DNA of 64,000 bases from Blastopirellula sp. (GTDB lineage: Bacteria > Planctomycetota > Planctomycetia > Pirellulales > Pirellulaceae), in assembly GCA_002733575.1 (NCBI GenBank), contig NVWB01000001.1:1-64000 (forward strand), in the 5' to 3' direction. The translations under genes and the position numbers were made by a program. Below the pieces are notes generated by a model. The model was not told the DNA's origin. It saw only the letters and a program-made list of their open reading frames with translations, and made no database searches. Of this stretch, positions 45,051-54,626 are shown one piece after another (positions within the stretch are counted from its first letter, which is position 1; every line of letters starts with the position of its first letter).

Positions 45051-45773
45051 TTGAATATCCCCCTCATCATTGCCTTGTCTTTGTTGCTCGCCGCACCTGT
45101 GCTCGCGGAAACCACGCCCCGGGGTGGATCGCTTGATGCGCGGATCCGCAACGCAGTTTACAATGAAAACCAGGTCTTCGCTATTGAGACCGATCTGCGC
45201 CACTCCACCACAATTCATTTTGGTCCGGGGGAACGGTTCGAGGCGGTGATCGTCGGGGATACCGAAAGTTTCCAAGTCGATCCAATTCCGGAACTGGGCA
45301 ACGTGCTGACCATCAAGCCGCATGTTGGGCGCGCCTCCACCAATATGACGGTGATCACCAACCGGCGCACCTATTCGTTCCATCTGCGCGAGGGTGCCCT
45401 CCCTGGCCGATCCGGCATGTTCTTTGAGGTGCGGTTTAGCTATCCGGATGATAAACGCCGCACGGCTGCGGCCACAGATCCCAAGGGGTTTGTGGCGCCG
45501 CGCAACTACAATTACCGCGTTGCCGGGGAAGGCGATTTCCGGCCTTCTCATATTTATGACGATGGGAAGTATACGTATTTTACTTTCCCTGAGAACGGTC
45601 GCCAACCAGCCCTGTTCAAGGCCGACGATCAGGGCCGCGAGCGCACAGTAAACTGGACTCAGCAAGGCAATACCGTCCGCGTTCTTGGCATAAACCAGTA
45701 TTGGACCCTGCGCATCGGTGAGGATGCGATTTGCGCCTACCGCGATGACAGCGCCATCTATGTGAGCAACTGA
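45051..45773 (+). CDS. virB9: VirB9 outer-membrane-complex protein
   Basis: A 240-residue exported VirB9/TrbG protein. Signal peptide LIIALSLLLAAPVLAE, N-terminal domain IHFGPGERFEAVIVGDTESF and TNMTVITNRRTYSFHLRE, C-terminal YNYRVAGEGDFRPSHIYDDG and TYFTFPENGRQPALF. The TTG at 45051 is chosen because it starts the signal peptide. The open frame reaches back to 44922 inside virB8. Forms the outer-membrane core with VirB10 and a VirB7-type lipoprotein. Confidence 0.9.
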   Translation: MNIPLIIALSLLLAAPVLAETTPRGGSLDARIRNAVYNENQVFAIETDLRHSTTIHFGPGERFEAVIVGDTESFQVDPIPELGNVLTIKPHVGRASTNMTVITNRRTYSFHLREGALPGRSGMFFEVRFSYPDDKRRTAAATDPKGFVAPRNYNYRVAGEGDFRPSHIYDDGKYTYFTFPENGRQPALFKADDQGRERTVNWTQQGNTVRVLGINQYWTLRIGEDAICAYRDDSAIYVSN

Positions 45774-45775
45774 GC

Positions 45776-47212
45776 ATGGCAGACAAACCCACACCAGAAC
45801 TGCAGGATCGTCTGGATCAGTTTAGCCAGCGCGGACAACCCAAACGCCGCAGTGGCAAGTTCGGCGTTGGTGCACTGGCTGTCTCTTTGGGTCTTGGCGG
45901 TGCTGCCCTGGCATATTTCCTGGCAACTGGTCTTCAGGAGAAAGATGGCGCTTTGGAGACATCGGATGTTGAGACGTTTCAGGATCAACGCGTCGGCAAT
46001 GGCGAACGGTTGGAGTTCCCTCCCGATGAGACAGATCGACGTGTCAACGATGCTCTCATCGCCGTCGAAGAGGCGCTTGAGGTCACGCCCGCCGCTCCGG
46101 TGACAGCAGCACCCAGCACTGAAGTTCTGGAAGAACTTGCCAAGCTACGCGAGGCGCTGGCGGCCAGCCAGGCCGCGCGCAACTCCGAGATTCAGGAGGC
46201 AGTGTCTGATCTCAGGACAGCATTTGAGGCGCGTACCAACGCGCTGGAAACTGCAATTACCGACAAGGAAACGGAATTGGCGAACCTGCAACGCCAGACC
46301 GCGACACGCTTGTCCGGATTGCAGACCCTGCTCGATGCGGAACGCGCACAACGCGAAGGCCTGGAAGCTGAATTGACCCAGGGCGGGTTAATTGCAGATC
46401 AGCGATTACTGGAAGAACGCAGACGGCAACAAGAGGAACAGCGCCTGCGGGAAGAAGAAAGGATCGCAGAAGAATTGCTGACGGCGCAGATCACATCCCC
46501 TTCAGTCATTTTTGCCGATGGGTCTCGCGGAGGGGCAAGTGGTGCGACCGGCGCCGATGTTGCGGCAAATAACGGCGCTGGTGGCCCTGCTCTTTCTGAG
46601 AATGAAAACTATTTGCGCCAGGGTGCGCGAGCACTAGAAATCCAGGAAGCCACGCGCATGGACTTCCCGACCCGCACTCTCACGCAAGGCTCAGTTATTC
46701 AGGCAGCACTTCAGACCGCCATTAACAGCGATCTGCCGGGTTCTGTTGTTGCGGTGGTTTCCGAGCCGGTTCCAGCCTTTTCCGGCACTCAAATCCTGAT
46801 CCCGCGCGGCTCGCGTCTCTTCGGTCAGTATCGCTCTGGCATTGAGCTCAATCAAAAACGCATTCTGATCCTCTGGACCCGTATCCTGACACCGGATGGC
46901 ACTTCAATGGAAATTGCCTCTGTGGGTGGCGATCAACTTGGGCGATCTGGTCTGACAGGGCTTGTCGATACTAAGTTCACTGAACGGTTTGGCGGAGCGG
47001 CGCTGATTTCCATCATTGGCGCAGCACCCGCCGTAGCGGCCCAAAGCACCGACAATGAAACGACCAATATTGTGCTCGGGAATGTCGGCAGCGATCTTGA
47101 AGATGCAGTCGGGTCCGTCATTGCGGATCAGATCTCGATCTCGCCGACGATTTACATTGATCAAGGCGCAAGTGTCACCGTACTCGTCGACCGGGACATT
47201 GTGATATATTGA
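45776..47212 (+). CDS. virB10: VirB10 core-complex protein
   Basis: A 478-residue protein with a cytoplasmic N-terminus, one transmembrane helix near residues 30-50 (VGALAVSLGLGGAALAYFLA), a long linker and coiled coil (about 110-240, Glu/Arg/Gln-rich), and the TrbI domain from about 290: GSVIQAALQTAINSDLPGSV, ILIPRGSRLFGQYRSGIELN, RILILWTRILTPDGTSMEIA. It spans the envelope and senses ATPase energy. The coiled-coil linker replaces the Pro-rich region seen in many VirB10 proteins. Stop overlaps the virB11 TTG. Confidence 0.92.
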   Translation: MADKPTPELQDRLDQFSQRGQPKRRSGKFGVGALAVSLGLGGAALAYFLATGLQEKDGALETSDVETFQDQRVGNGERLEFPPDETDRRVNDALIAVEEALEVTPAAPVTAAPSTEVLEELAKLREALAASQAARNSEIQEAVSDLRTAFEARTNALETAITDKETELANLQRQTATRLSGLQTLLDAERAQREGLEAELTQGGLIADQRLLEERRRQQEEQRLREEERIAEELLTAQITSPSVIFADGSRGGASGATGADVAANNGAGGPALSENENYLRQGARALEIQEATRMDFPTRTLTQGSVIQAALQTAINSDLPGSVVAVVSEPVPAFSGTQILIPRGSRLFGQYRSGIELNQKRILILWTRILTPDGTSMEIASVGGDQLGRSGLTGLVDTKFTERFGGAALISIIGAAPAVAAQSTDNETTNIVLGNVGSDLEDAVGSVIADQISISPTIYIDQGASVTVLVDRDIVIY

Positions 47213-48192
47213 CGGACCAGGCCAATCCTGCATCTTATCTCGAGCGCTATCTGGAACCGTTTCGAGGCCTGCTGATGCGCGACGATGTCGTGGAAATCGC
47301 AATAAATCCAGATGGCAAAGTCTGGCTGGAGATCGCCGGCGACGCCTTCATGCGATTTGAGGGTCAAACCATCGACCGAACCACCGCGCTTAACATGGCC
47401 CAGTCTATTGTTGGCGATGCAAAGGCGCGCGTTTCTGAAAAGAACCCGCTCGTATCCGGCAAAGTCGAATATGCAGGTCGACCCCTCAGAGTGCAGGTCG
47501 CCGTCCCGCCCGCCATTGATAAAGGCGCATCCATTACAATCCGTCTGTTCGCGTCCGGGAATATCAAGGACTATGCCCCAACCTATTTGTTCGGAAAGGC
47601 GGTCTCGCTCGACGCCTTGCGCGCCGAGAAGATGAAAAACATTGCTGAACTTGCTGAGGAAAACCTCGAGGCCGCTTTGAAGACCCTTGTCGAGGCGCGG
47701 CTGAATATCTTGATCAGTGGTGGAACCTCGACCGGAAAAACTACCTTTGCCAGGCATCTCCTGACCCATGTTGATGATGGAGAGCGATTGATCACCATCG
47801 AGGATGCGTTCGAGCTGTTTCCGGCCCAGCCAAACACCGTGGCGTTGCTGGCCGAAAGAGCATCTGGGTCTCAGCGCACGGCCAACTCGCTTCTACAGGC
47901 ATCGCTGCGCATGCGACCGGATCGTATCATTGTTGGCGAGCTGCGCGGGGCTGAAGCACTGACCTATCTTGAAGCGATCAACACCGGGCATGGTGGGTCG
48001 GTGTCCACCATCCACGCCGAGACGGCAGAGCTGGCGATTGATCGGCTTGCTATCATGGTGTTGCAGGCTGGGACGCCGCTGACATTCGCCGAGGTGCGGG
48101 AATATATTCGCAAATCGATTGATGTAATTGTGCAGCTCGGGCGGGTAGATGGGAGGCGCGGGATAACGGAGTTTTTCTTGCCGGGGAAGTGA
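47209..48192 (+). CDS. virB11: VirB11 hexameric T4SS ATPase
   Basis: A 327-residue cytoplasmic secretion ATPase. Walker A ISGGTSTGKTTFARHLL near residue 170, the Asp box ITIEDAFEL, Walker B MRPDRIIVGELRGAEALTYL, and the His box GHGGSVSTIHAETAELAIDR. The TTG start overlaps the virB10 stop (TTGA). Last gene of the operon. No T-rich terminator is evident just downstream, and the next gene starts 173 nt later. Confidence 0.93.
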   Translation: MTDQANPASYLERYLEPFRGLLMRDDVVEIAINPDGKVWLEIAGDAFMRFEGQTIDRTTALNMAQSIVGDAKARVSEKNPLVSGKVEYAGRPLRVQVAVPPAIDKGASITIRLFASGNIKDYAPTYLFGKAVSLDALRAEKMKNIAELAEENLEAALKTLVEARLNILISGGTSTGKTTFARHLLTHVDDGERLITIEDAFELFPAQPNTVALLAERASGSQRTANSLLQASLRMRPDRIIVGELRGAEALTYLEAINTGHGGSVSTIHAETAELAIDRLAIMVLQAGTPLTFAEVREYIRKSIDVIVQLGRVDGRRGITEFFLPGK

Positions 48193-48365
48193 GGAAATTC
48201 GGTAGGAATGACGGGAGCCGACGTTCGCTGCACCTCGTTCTAATGTCGCAGGTGCGCAACAAAACCGACTTTGGGGTTGCCGCTCACTTTCTGTATATGT
48301 TCCAATCAGGTTGCGGTAGATTGTGGCTAATGCCTAAGTAGAAAATCACAAGAGCGGAGCCAATT

Positions 48366-48977
48366 TTGCCAAGTTGTTTAATGTTGGATGTGGATGGGGT
48401 GTTGATATCTGGGCGCCCCGCAGACGGGCAGAACTGGACTTTCTCGCTATGGAAGGATTTGGGCATTGACCCCCGAAGTCTTGTTGAGCAGTTCTTCTCT
48501 GACGAATGGATGGACGTCGTGACGGGTAAGCGCGATATACTTCCGGCACTGTCATCAAGTTTAGAGAGGGTTCCAACGAGCGTTACAGCAGAAGAACTTA
48601 TAGCCTATTGGTTCGAAATGGATTCGCGCATCGTGAACGCCGTACTGTCGGACTGCCGGGCCGTGCGAGCAAACGGGATTTCTGTTTATCTAACGACAAA
48701 TCAGGAGCACAGAAGGGCGAAATATTTGATGGAAACACTCGATCTACAATCAGAAGTGGACGGAATCGTTTACTCAGCCCAAGCGGGAGTCCAAAAGCCG
48801 CATCCTGACTTCTATGATTATGCATGCAAAGCAACTGGTCGCGACACTAGTGAACTAATTCTTGTGGACGACACGAAAGAAAATGTCGAAGGCGCGATAA
48901 AAGCTGGCTGGGATGCGGTTCATTGGAATGATGACATGAGGCTGGCAGATGTTTTGCACCGCAGCATCTGTAAATAA
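48366..48977 (+). CDS. HAD-superfamily hydrolase
   Basis: A 203-residue cytoplasmic HAD phosphatase-like enzyme. Motif I MLDVDGVL (Asp nucleophile and acid), motif II YLTTNQE, motif III Lys in AGVQKPHPDFYDYAC, motif IV ILVDDTKENVEGAIKAGW. The cap lies between motifs I and II. Starts possible at TTG 48366 or ATG 48381, and the second leaves little before motif I. No link to conjugation is evident. It lies between virB11 and a cargo segment. Substrate unknown. Confidence 0.8.
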   Translation: MPSCLMLDVDGVLISGRPADGQNWTFSLWKDLGIDPRSLVEQFFSDEWMDVVTGKRDILPALSSSLERVPTSVTAEELIAYWFEMDSRIVNAVLSDCRAVRANGISVYLTTNQEHRRAKYLMETLDLQSEVDGIVYSAQAGVQKPHPDFYDYACKATGRDTSELILVDDTKENVEGAIKAGWDAVHWNDDMRLADVLHRSICK

Positions 48978-49114
48978 GGGCTCAAACTGACCTTTCGCTG
49001 CTCTTTGCGCCAAAGTCTGCTGTGCGCAACAAAGCTGCCCTTTCTGCCATTGTGTGAATAGAGAGTTTCACCTGAGACCGGGCATTCTGCGGATCCAAGG
49101 CTCTCCGATTCGCG

Positions 49115-49963
49115 TCACCCAAAAGCGCGTCGGACGGCCGTTTCCATCGCACGGATTGAGGGGCTGTCAGCATCCGCTCTTCGTCCCAGCACCAGGTTTG
49201 ATACCGGCATTTCGCCGAACCCGTTGTCTGCTCCAAGCCGCTGCAGATCGGCGGTCATACTTGTTTCGCCCATCAAACCGACCGCTATACCAGCCTCAAT
49301 CGCAGCTGTTACGCCTGCCACGCTCTGACTGGAATACGTGATCCGAAACGGACGGCCCATTGCGCGCAAGGCCTCAAGTGCGGCGTCTCGCCACCAGCAG
49401 TCACGATCAAACAGCGCGACTGGGATCGGATCACGTGACAGAAGATCATGATGGCGTGACATCATCCAGCAGGTCCGTTCCTGTCGCAATATCTCAAGGC
49501 CCGGCTGCGGATGCGCTACCTCATAGATGGCAAGGTCCAAAGCACTGGACGCCAGGGCATCCGGAAACCCGGCACTCAACGTACAAATTACTTCAAGTTC
49601 GACAAGCGGATGGGATTGCGCGAATTCCCCCACAATCCTCGACAGAATATCCTTATTCTGGTCGTCGGGAATGCCAATGCGCAGTTTGCCGTGCAGGGCA
49701 TCCGAAGTCAGCTCGCGCAAGGTCGCGTCCAAAGTGCGGGCGACGTCGCGAGCCACTGGCAGCAGCCTTTCGCCCACCTGTGTCAGAACAACGCCGCGTC
49801 CGTGCCTATCAAAGACCCGCTGGCCAAGTATGTCTTCAAGTTTTCTGATCTGGAGGCTGGCGGCGGATTGCGACCTGAATATACGCGCGGCTCCTTCTGT
49901 GACACTGCCGGTTTCGGCGACTTCCAGAAACGTGCGCAGCAGATCGCTGTTCAAGTGATTCAT
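49115..49963 (-). CDS. LysR-family transcriptional regulator
   Basis: A 282-residue regulator. HTH at residues 1-62: LLRTFLEVAETGSVTEGAAR, FRSQSAASLQIRKLEDILGQ, then TQVGERLLPVAR. The effector domain begins GKLRIGIPDDQNKDILSRIV. It is divergent from the permease gene at 50055 with about 90 nt between, so it probably controls that gene. Unrelated in its C-terminus to the LysR at 24249. Confidence 0.9.
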   Translation of the reverse strand: MNHLNSDLLRTFLEVAETGSVTEGAARIFRSQSAASLQIRKLEDILGQRVFDRHGRGVVLTQVGERLLPVARDVARTLDATLRELTSDALHGKLRIGIPDDQNKDILSRIVGEFAQSHPLVELEVICTLSAGFPDALASSALDLAIYEVAHPQPGLEILRQERTCWMMSRHHDLLSRDPIPVALFDRDCWWRDAALEALRAMGRPFRITYSSQSVAGVTAAIEAGIAVGLMGETSMTADLQRLGADNGFGEMPVSNLVLGRRADADSPSIRAMETAVRRAFG

Positions 49964-50054
49964 TGAAAAACCTCATAGCTGAGATATCAATTACCCATTT
50001 CACATATGTCTCGTTTGCCGCGATATTCCAAGATGCAGCAAGAAAGGCGTGTCC

Positions 50055-51077
50055 ATGTCCGATCAAACCCAAAACAGCAACCACCCCGGTATCAAGCCAA
50101 TCCTTCTTCTCACAGCGATTGGGTTGGCCCTGGCAGGATCACTGGTCTGGCCTCATCAAGCCTGGGCGATGTGCCAGTTCGTGGCGATAGGCCTTGTCTC
50201 TGTGGCGCCGCTCGTCGTACCGGGCATTTTGCTTGCTGCATGGATTATGGCCAGCGGCGCAGATGCCCTTATTGCCCGCGCCTTTGAAGGGCGAGTCTTG
50301 TATGCGGTCATCGCGGCCTCGGCCATTGGGGCGATTACGCCTGTCTGCGGTATCACCGTCCTTCCGCTGATGGTAGGATTGCTGGCCGCAGGCATCCCTC
50401 TGGCTCCGGTTATGGCTTTCTGGCTGTCCTCTCCGGTCACTGACCCGGCAATGCTGGCAACAACGGCAGCGACCCTCGGGTTCAGTTTTGCTGTAGGCAA
50501 AACAATTGCCGCCTTTGGCCTTGGCATCTGGGGCGGTGCTGTCACATCGGCTTTTTCGAGGCAAAGCTGGGCAACCGCACCTCTTCGGCAGAACCGGATC
50601 GTCGGCAACCTGTCAGATTGTGGGAGTGGTGCGCCTTTGTCCTTTGATGCGCGGATTTGGCAAGACCCCAAACGACGAGACGTCTTTCGTCAGAAATTTG
50701 CCGCCACGACACGGTTAATTCTGATTTGTCTTATCCCGGCTTTCGCAGCAGAATATGCGCTTAACTCAGCCCTCCAACCTGAAGCACTGTCGGCCTATGT
50801 GGGCGACGATGTCTGGTGGGCAATTCCCTTTGCAGTTTTTGTCGGAGCGCCCGCATATCTAGATGGATACGCAGCGTTGCCTCTGACGCGCAGTTTGATG
50901 GATCACGGCATGTCGCCAGGTGCTGCGATGGCTTTTCTGGTTTCCGGAGGTGTAGTCAGTATCTGGGGGGCAATGGCAATCTTCCCAGTTCTCAGGCTGA
51001 ATCCGTTCCTTCTATACCTTGCCCTGGCAGTCTCTGGATCACTGATCGCAGGGTATGTCTTCGATTGGGTTGCGTGA
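50055..51077 (+). CDS. UPF0718/ArsP-type permease
   Basis: A 340-residue polytopic membrane protein with about 8-10 helices. GAITPVCGITVLPLMVGLLA and GIPLAPVMAFWLSSPVTDPA resemble the paired cores of UPF0718 (DUF318) permeases, the group containing the ArsP organoarsenical exporter. A cytoplasmic loop lies near residues 185-225. ATG 50055 follows AAGAAAGG. GTG 50049 is two codons longer. No ars genes are adjacent, so the substrate is open. Probably regulated by the divergent LysR. Confidence 0.75.
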   Translation: MSDQTQNSNHPGIKPILLLTAIGLALAGSLVWPHQAWAMCQFVAIGLVSVAPLVVPGILLAAWIMASGADALIARAFEGRVLYAVIAASAIGAITPVCGITVLPLMVGLLAAGIPLAPVMAFWLSSPVTDPAMLATTAATLGFSFAVGKTIAAFGLGIWGGAVTSAFSRQSWATAPLRQNRIVGNLSDCGSGAPLSFDARIWQDPKRRDVFRQKFAATTRLILICLIPAFAAEYALNSALQPEALSAYVGDDVWWAIPFAVFVGAPAYLDGYAALPLTRSLMDHGMSPGAAMAFLVSGGVVSIWGAMAIFPVLRLNPFLLYLALAVSGSLIAGYVFDWVA

Positions 51078-51386
51078 AGGTTACGTCGAATGGCTGCTCT
51101 AAACTTGTGGGTTCAACGGATCGCCGCAACACATTGCGTCTGCGGCAAAAAGCCAGAAGGGCGGATTGCTGTCGCTCGCGGCGCTTTGCTCCAACTTCTC
51201 AGAACGGGACAAACCTAACCTTGAATATCAGCCGTTAAACGCTCGCTTCCGCAAAACAGTCGATCAATTGCAGATCCATTCATTTGGAATTTGACTATGT
51301 GGTAGCGAAGAAATGAGTTGTGTTTTTCGCCAACCCCTCTCCAACAGGCGGGAATATGGATTGGCGATTGCAGTCGTCGCAACTTA
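51078..51386. other. Non-coding remnant region
   Basis: About 310 nt between the permease and an MFS relic with no intact gene. The sequence around 51110-51200 has the look of an insertion-sequence end but no frame supports a transposase. It probably represents a deletion scar that removed the 5' part of the MFS gene. Confidence 0.4.
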
Positions 51387-51665
51387 GGTTGGCAGCATTT
51401 TTCCAGCCATTGCTTCTGTCGCCTTGGGGTCCTCGGTCACCGTGCCCATAACCGCCAGTCTGGTAGCGAGCCACGTCGGCATCAAAGTGATGGGGCTGGC
51501 GATGGATTTGATTTCGGCAGAACACGCCATTGGCGGCGCAATGGGCGCCTTTCTTGGCGGTTTTGTTTTCGACACTACTGCGACCTATGACCTCTTATGG
51601 GCGGGATCAATTTGGCTGGCGGTTGGAGCAGGCGTATTGGTCTTGTTCATAAAGGGACAGCCCTC
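51387..51665 (+). pseudogene. MFS transporter, C-terminal relic
   Basis: A readable frame begins after an in-frame TAG near 51380 with VGSIFPAIASVALGSSVTVP, continues ASHVGIKVMGLAMDLISAEH and GGAMGAFLGGFVFDTTATYD, and ends in a hydrophobic helix LWAGSIWLAVGAGVLVLFIK. This matches the last 2-3 helices of a major facilitator transporter. The rest of the gene is absent, and the frame beyond 51665 is not MFS-like. Non-functional. Confidence 0.8.
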
Positions 51666-51758
51666 GATCAAAAACTTTGACATAGTGGGTTCGCAGCGGA
51701 GTTCTGCCGCACCTGCCTGGGTTGGCTCGGGTCAGTTTCCCCAGCACATTTTTCGTTG

Positions 51759-52478
51759 TCAGTGCACCATCCGTGGCTTTATGTGCCGGTCAGTATCCAA
51801 CCGAAGGATTCGTCGCCACAGCTCGGTTTTAACGAACCACCCATCTGAAAGAAGACGGTGGGGTTCCTGTTCCTCCAGCAAACCTGCCCAACAAAGCGGG
51901 CGCAAGACCGTGACATAGAGGACAGAAGCCGTTGAATCATAGTGGGTGGGATCACTATCCGGATCACCATAAAGGACCTTGCGCAGCGCCGAACGGCTCG
52001 TGCCATACTCGGCTTCGACGTTGATGACATTGAGAAAAACATCCCAGTTGCCCAAAATTTGATCTTCAGGCCGCAAATGCGCACCATGATCCAGACGGAA
52101 AAGGTAATTGAGCACCACTTCGGACAATAGGCGACCGGGGTGCGCCATCAGTTCCTTTCCGGCGTTTGTCAGCAGGAATTTTCCCTTGTAGTGTCGTCCG
52201 AGTTTCAGCCCCTTCAACAGGTCGTGAATATCGCCTACCGGTGGAAAGTCCCACTCATTCAAAACCTTGTTGATGCTGAACAGATCCTTTTTAGAATAGC
52301 CGGGCCAGTCGAATTCCGCAGCGGCCCAATGCACAAATTTGCGATTGAATGCACCGGACTTGGTCAGGCCGATGCCTCCGTTAGCCTTGATGTACTCCGC
52401 CGTTTTTAACACCCCACGGATCAAGGGCGATGTGGGCAAAATCGGGTCATCGTCAGACACGGTTTTGAAAGCTGGCAT
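51759..52478 (-). CDS. Conserved-looking hypothetical protein
   Basis: A 239-residue soluble protein of unrecognised family. Distinct blocks are FVHWAAAEFDWPGYSKKDLF, NEWDFPPVGDIHDLLKGLKL, GRHYKGKFLLTNAGKELMAH and HDKGE-less C-terminus SDGWFVKTELWRRILRLD. The middle resembles a winged-helix-type YKGKFLLTNAGKEL segment. ATG 52478 has AAGGAA upstream and replaces 52514. Between an MFS relic and virD4. Function not inferred. Confidence 0.68.
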   Translation of the reverse strand: MPAFKTVSDDDPILPTSPLIRGVLKTAEYIKANGGIGLTKSGAFNRKFVHWAAAEFDWPGYSKKDLFSINKVLNEWDFPPVGDIHDLLKGLKLGRHYKGKFLLTNAGKELMAHPGRLLSEVVLNYLFRLDHGAHLRPEDQILGNWDVFLNVINVEAEYGTSRSALRKVLYGDPDSDPTHYDSTASVLYVTVLRPLCWAGLLEEQEPHRLLSDGWFVKTELWRRILRLDTDRHIKPRMVH

Positions 52479-52694
52479 TGTCGGATTCCTTTGGAGCTCA
52501 TCACGTGGGATCAAAAATATTCGGCGCTGCCAAATTCACCTATCGTGTCTAGTCGAGCAAGTATCGCCGATCAACAACGGTAACGCCCAGATTATTGCCG
52601 CACAACAGATGTATGTCAGCCTACTATTTAAATGGTCGCAATTTCATGATGCGTCGCTGTATTTATACGAGATGCAAACGACCACAGCGGACCA

Positions 52695-54611
52695 CTACCC
52701 ACCCAACAGCTCTTCAACAAAATCCTCCTGCCGATCCAGCGCATACTCCCACGCTTTGGGAACTGCCGTCTCTCGATCTAGAACTTCCGCAACCGGTCTA
52801 TTCGTGTCAGGCTGCGTTGCAGTCACACTCATCCCCCGCGACTCCCTCCGCCCAGAACGATTTCTGACCGGTGCTGATCGTACCGCCATTTGAGCCTCTG
52901 ATAGATCCGCCTCATCATCGTCATCCTCCGCCGTCCAAGGCCCCACACCTTCCACACTCGGCGGATAGGGAAACGCTTTCCCCTCCTGCTGCTCGACCAT
53001 CGCTTTAAACAGCGGATCATCATAATACTTAATCCGCTGCGCCTTGATCGGATGTTGTGGGGAAGCCAGAATGATCACCTCGTCCGGATCCATTAGCCGC
53101 GCCTCGGTCTCAGACAGCAGCGGCCGTTCCTCTAACCTTGCCGATGTTGAGGTCGCGCCCAAAATCCCTTTGTTGCGGCCATACATTCGCGTAACCGCTT
53201 CGCGCGTTGTGCTGCCAACGGACGCCGACACCTCTTTCACCGTCCGCTGATCCCGCGGTGTGATGTAGAGTTTCAGGCCAGCTCCGTTCTCAAGACTTTC
53301 CCGGCCCTCTGGCCCATAAATCCGATCTAACGATGCAAGCGACTGCGCGATCATCGCCACCCTGCCCCCATAGCTTGCAAGTGAATGGATAGCCCGCTCC
53401 AGATACGGCATCGCCCCCATCTGCTGGAATTCGTCGATCATCATCATAACCGGCCAGGGCTCATCCGGTCCCGGTTCTTTGAGACGCAGAGACGCAATGA
53501 GGTCAGCGAACATCAAACGCAGGAGCGGTGCTAGCGTTGAGATGTGATCTTCGGATACAACAATGTAGAGCGACTGCGGCTTCTTGCGGAAACACGCAAA
53601 ATCAAAATCGCTATACTCAGTAGCGGATCGCACTGCTGGATTATCCCATTGCTTCAAGCCCGCTGTCATCAGCGCCTGAATATTCGATGTCAAAAGCCGC
53701 GAGGACGCGCTGGACGCATTGGTCCAAAGCTCGCGTAGCACGTCTTCTTCCGCTTCATCGGCATAGATCTTATACTGGGCATTCTTGTATTCGCCGCCCG
53801 AAACGATCTTGTTCACCTCCCCAAGATTGGCCGTGCCGCGCTGGATCGCGAGAAGGCAGGCGGCGACAAAGATCGACTTGCCAGCCTCTGAGAAAGTGTC
53901 GAGCGTCTTATTGTCCTTGTCCAGAAACAGGTCGGCCAGAATACTGACCTCGGTGAACCGCTGAGCAAAGCTGGGTGCCTTGGCGATGCGGGCCAATGGA
54001 TTGTAACGATGTGTCGCGTTGGCCCAATCAAACGGGCTGAAGCGATAGACCTCGTCGCCGTTGAGGACGCGCAGGCGGGATGTTTTTTCAAAATCCTCAC
54101 CTTTGACATCGAGCACCACGATTGACCCTGCGAACGACAGCAGGTTCGGGATCACGAAGCCAACACCCTTACCGGCCCGAGTAGGCGCAACCATCATCAC
54201 ATGGGGGATATCTTTGGAGGAGATAAAGTCGGCCTTGGAATTAGGCGCACCCAGTTTGCCACAAACAAAGCCCTGGCCCAGCCCTAACAGCATGTCGTTC
54301 TTCTTCAGCTCAGGCTTGGTTTGCCAATGCGCCGAGCCATAATCGTCACGTTCCTTTTGCCAGGTCCAGGCAAAGGCAAGCCCGGCCAACCCAATCGCTC
54401 CAAATCCAACTGCACCAAATGCGACCTTAAAGGCTTCCGGATGAGCGCCGCGAAGACTGGCACTTGCATGCCAGACCGCCAGCATATCAAAATTTGCAAA
54501 CCCGGTTCTGAGCGCCAGGGTGAGATAGAAGCTGGCGACGATTGTGCCCAGGACAGCGCCGCACAGCGCGCCAAACGGCAGGGCTGCCCATATTGGGAGA
54601 GGTTTGTTCAT
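52695..54611 (-). CDS. virD4: VirD4/TraG-type T4SS coupling protein
   Basis: A 638-residue inner-membrane ATPase linking the relaxosome to the VirB channel. Two N-terminal transmembrane helices (about 9-35 and 66-84), Walker A VAPTRAGKGVGFVIPNLL at about 141-158, VVLDVKGEDFEKTSRLR, Walker B VMMMIDEFQQMGAMPYLERA near 390, then AMIAQSLASLDRIYG. C-terminal tail acidic. Starts 15 nt after the relaxase stop and is the last gene of mobC-virD2-virD4, separate from and opposite in direction to the virB operon. Confidence 0.93.
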   Translation of the reverse strand: MNKPLPIWAALPFGALCGAVLGTIVASFYLTLALRTGFANFDMLAVWHASASLRGAHPEAFKVAFGAVGFGAIGLAGLAFAWTWQKERDDYGSAHWQTKPELKKNDMLLGLGQGFVCGKLGAPNSKADFISSKDIPHVMMVAPTRAGKGVGFVIPNLLSFAGSIVVLDVKGEDFEKTSRLRVLNGDEVYRFSPFDWANATHRYNPLARIAKAPSFAQRFTEVSILADLFLDKDNKTLDTFSEAGKSIFVAACLLAIQRGTANLGEVNKIVSGGEYKNAQYKIYADEAEEDVLRELWTNASSASSRLLTSNIQALMTAGLKQWDNPAVRSATEYSDFDFACFRKKPQSLYIVVSEDHISTLAPLLRLMFADLIASLRLKEPGPDEPWPVMMMIDEFQQMGAMPYLERAIHSLASYGGRVAMIAQSLASLDRIYGPEGRESLENGAGLKLYITPRDQRTVKEVSASVGSTTREAVTRMYGRNKGILGATSTSARLEERPLLSETEARLMDPDEVIILASPQHPIKAQRIKYYDDPLFKAMVEQQEGKAFPYPPSVEGVGPWTAEDDDDEADLSEAQMAVRSAPVRNRSGRRESRGMSVTATQPDTNRPVAEVLDRETAVPKAWEYALDRQEDFVEELLGG

Positions 54612-54626
54612 GCCTGTGCCCCTCCC

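Noticed and set aside
44910-45794. 294-codon minus-strand frame
   Set aside because: Antisense to virB9, part of an overlapping virB operon.
51666-51918. Continuation of the MFS frame past 51665
   Set aside because: Sequence loses membrane character and runs antisense to the hypothetical gene at 51759-52478.
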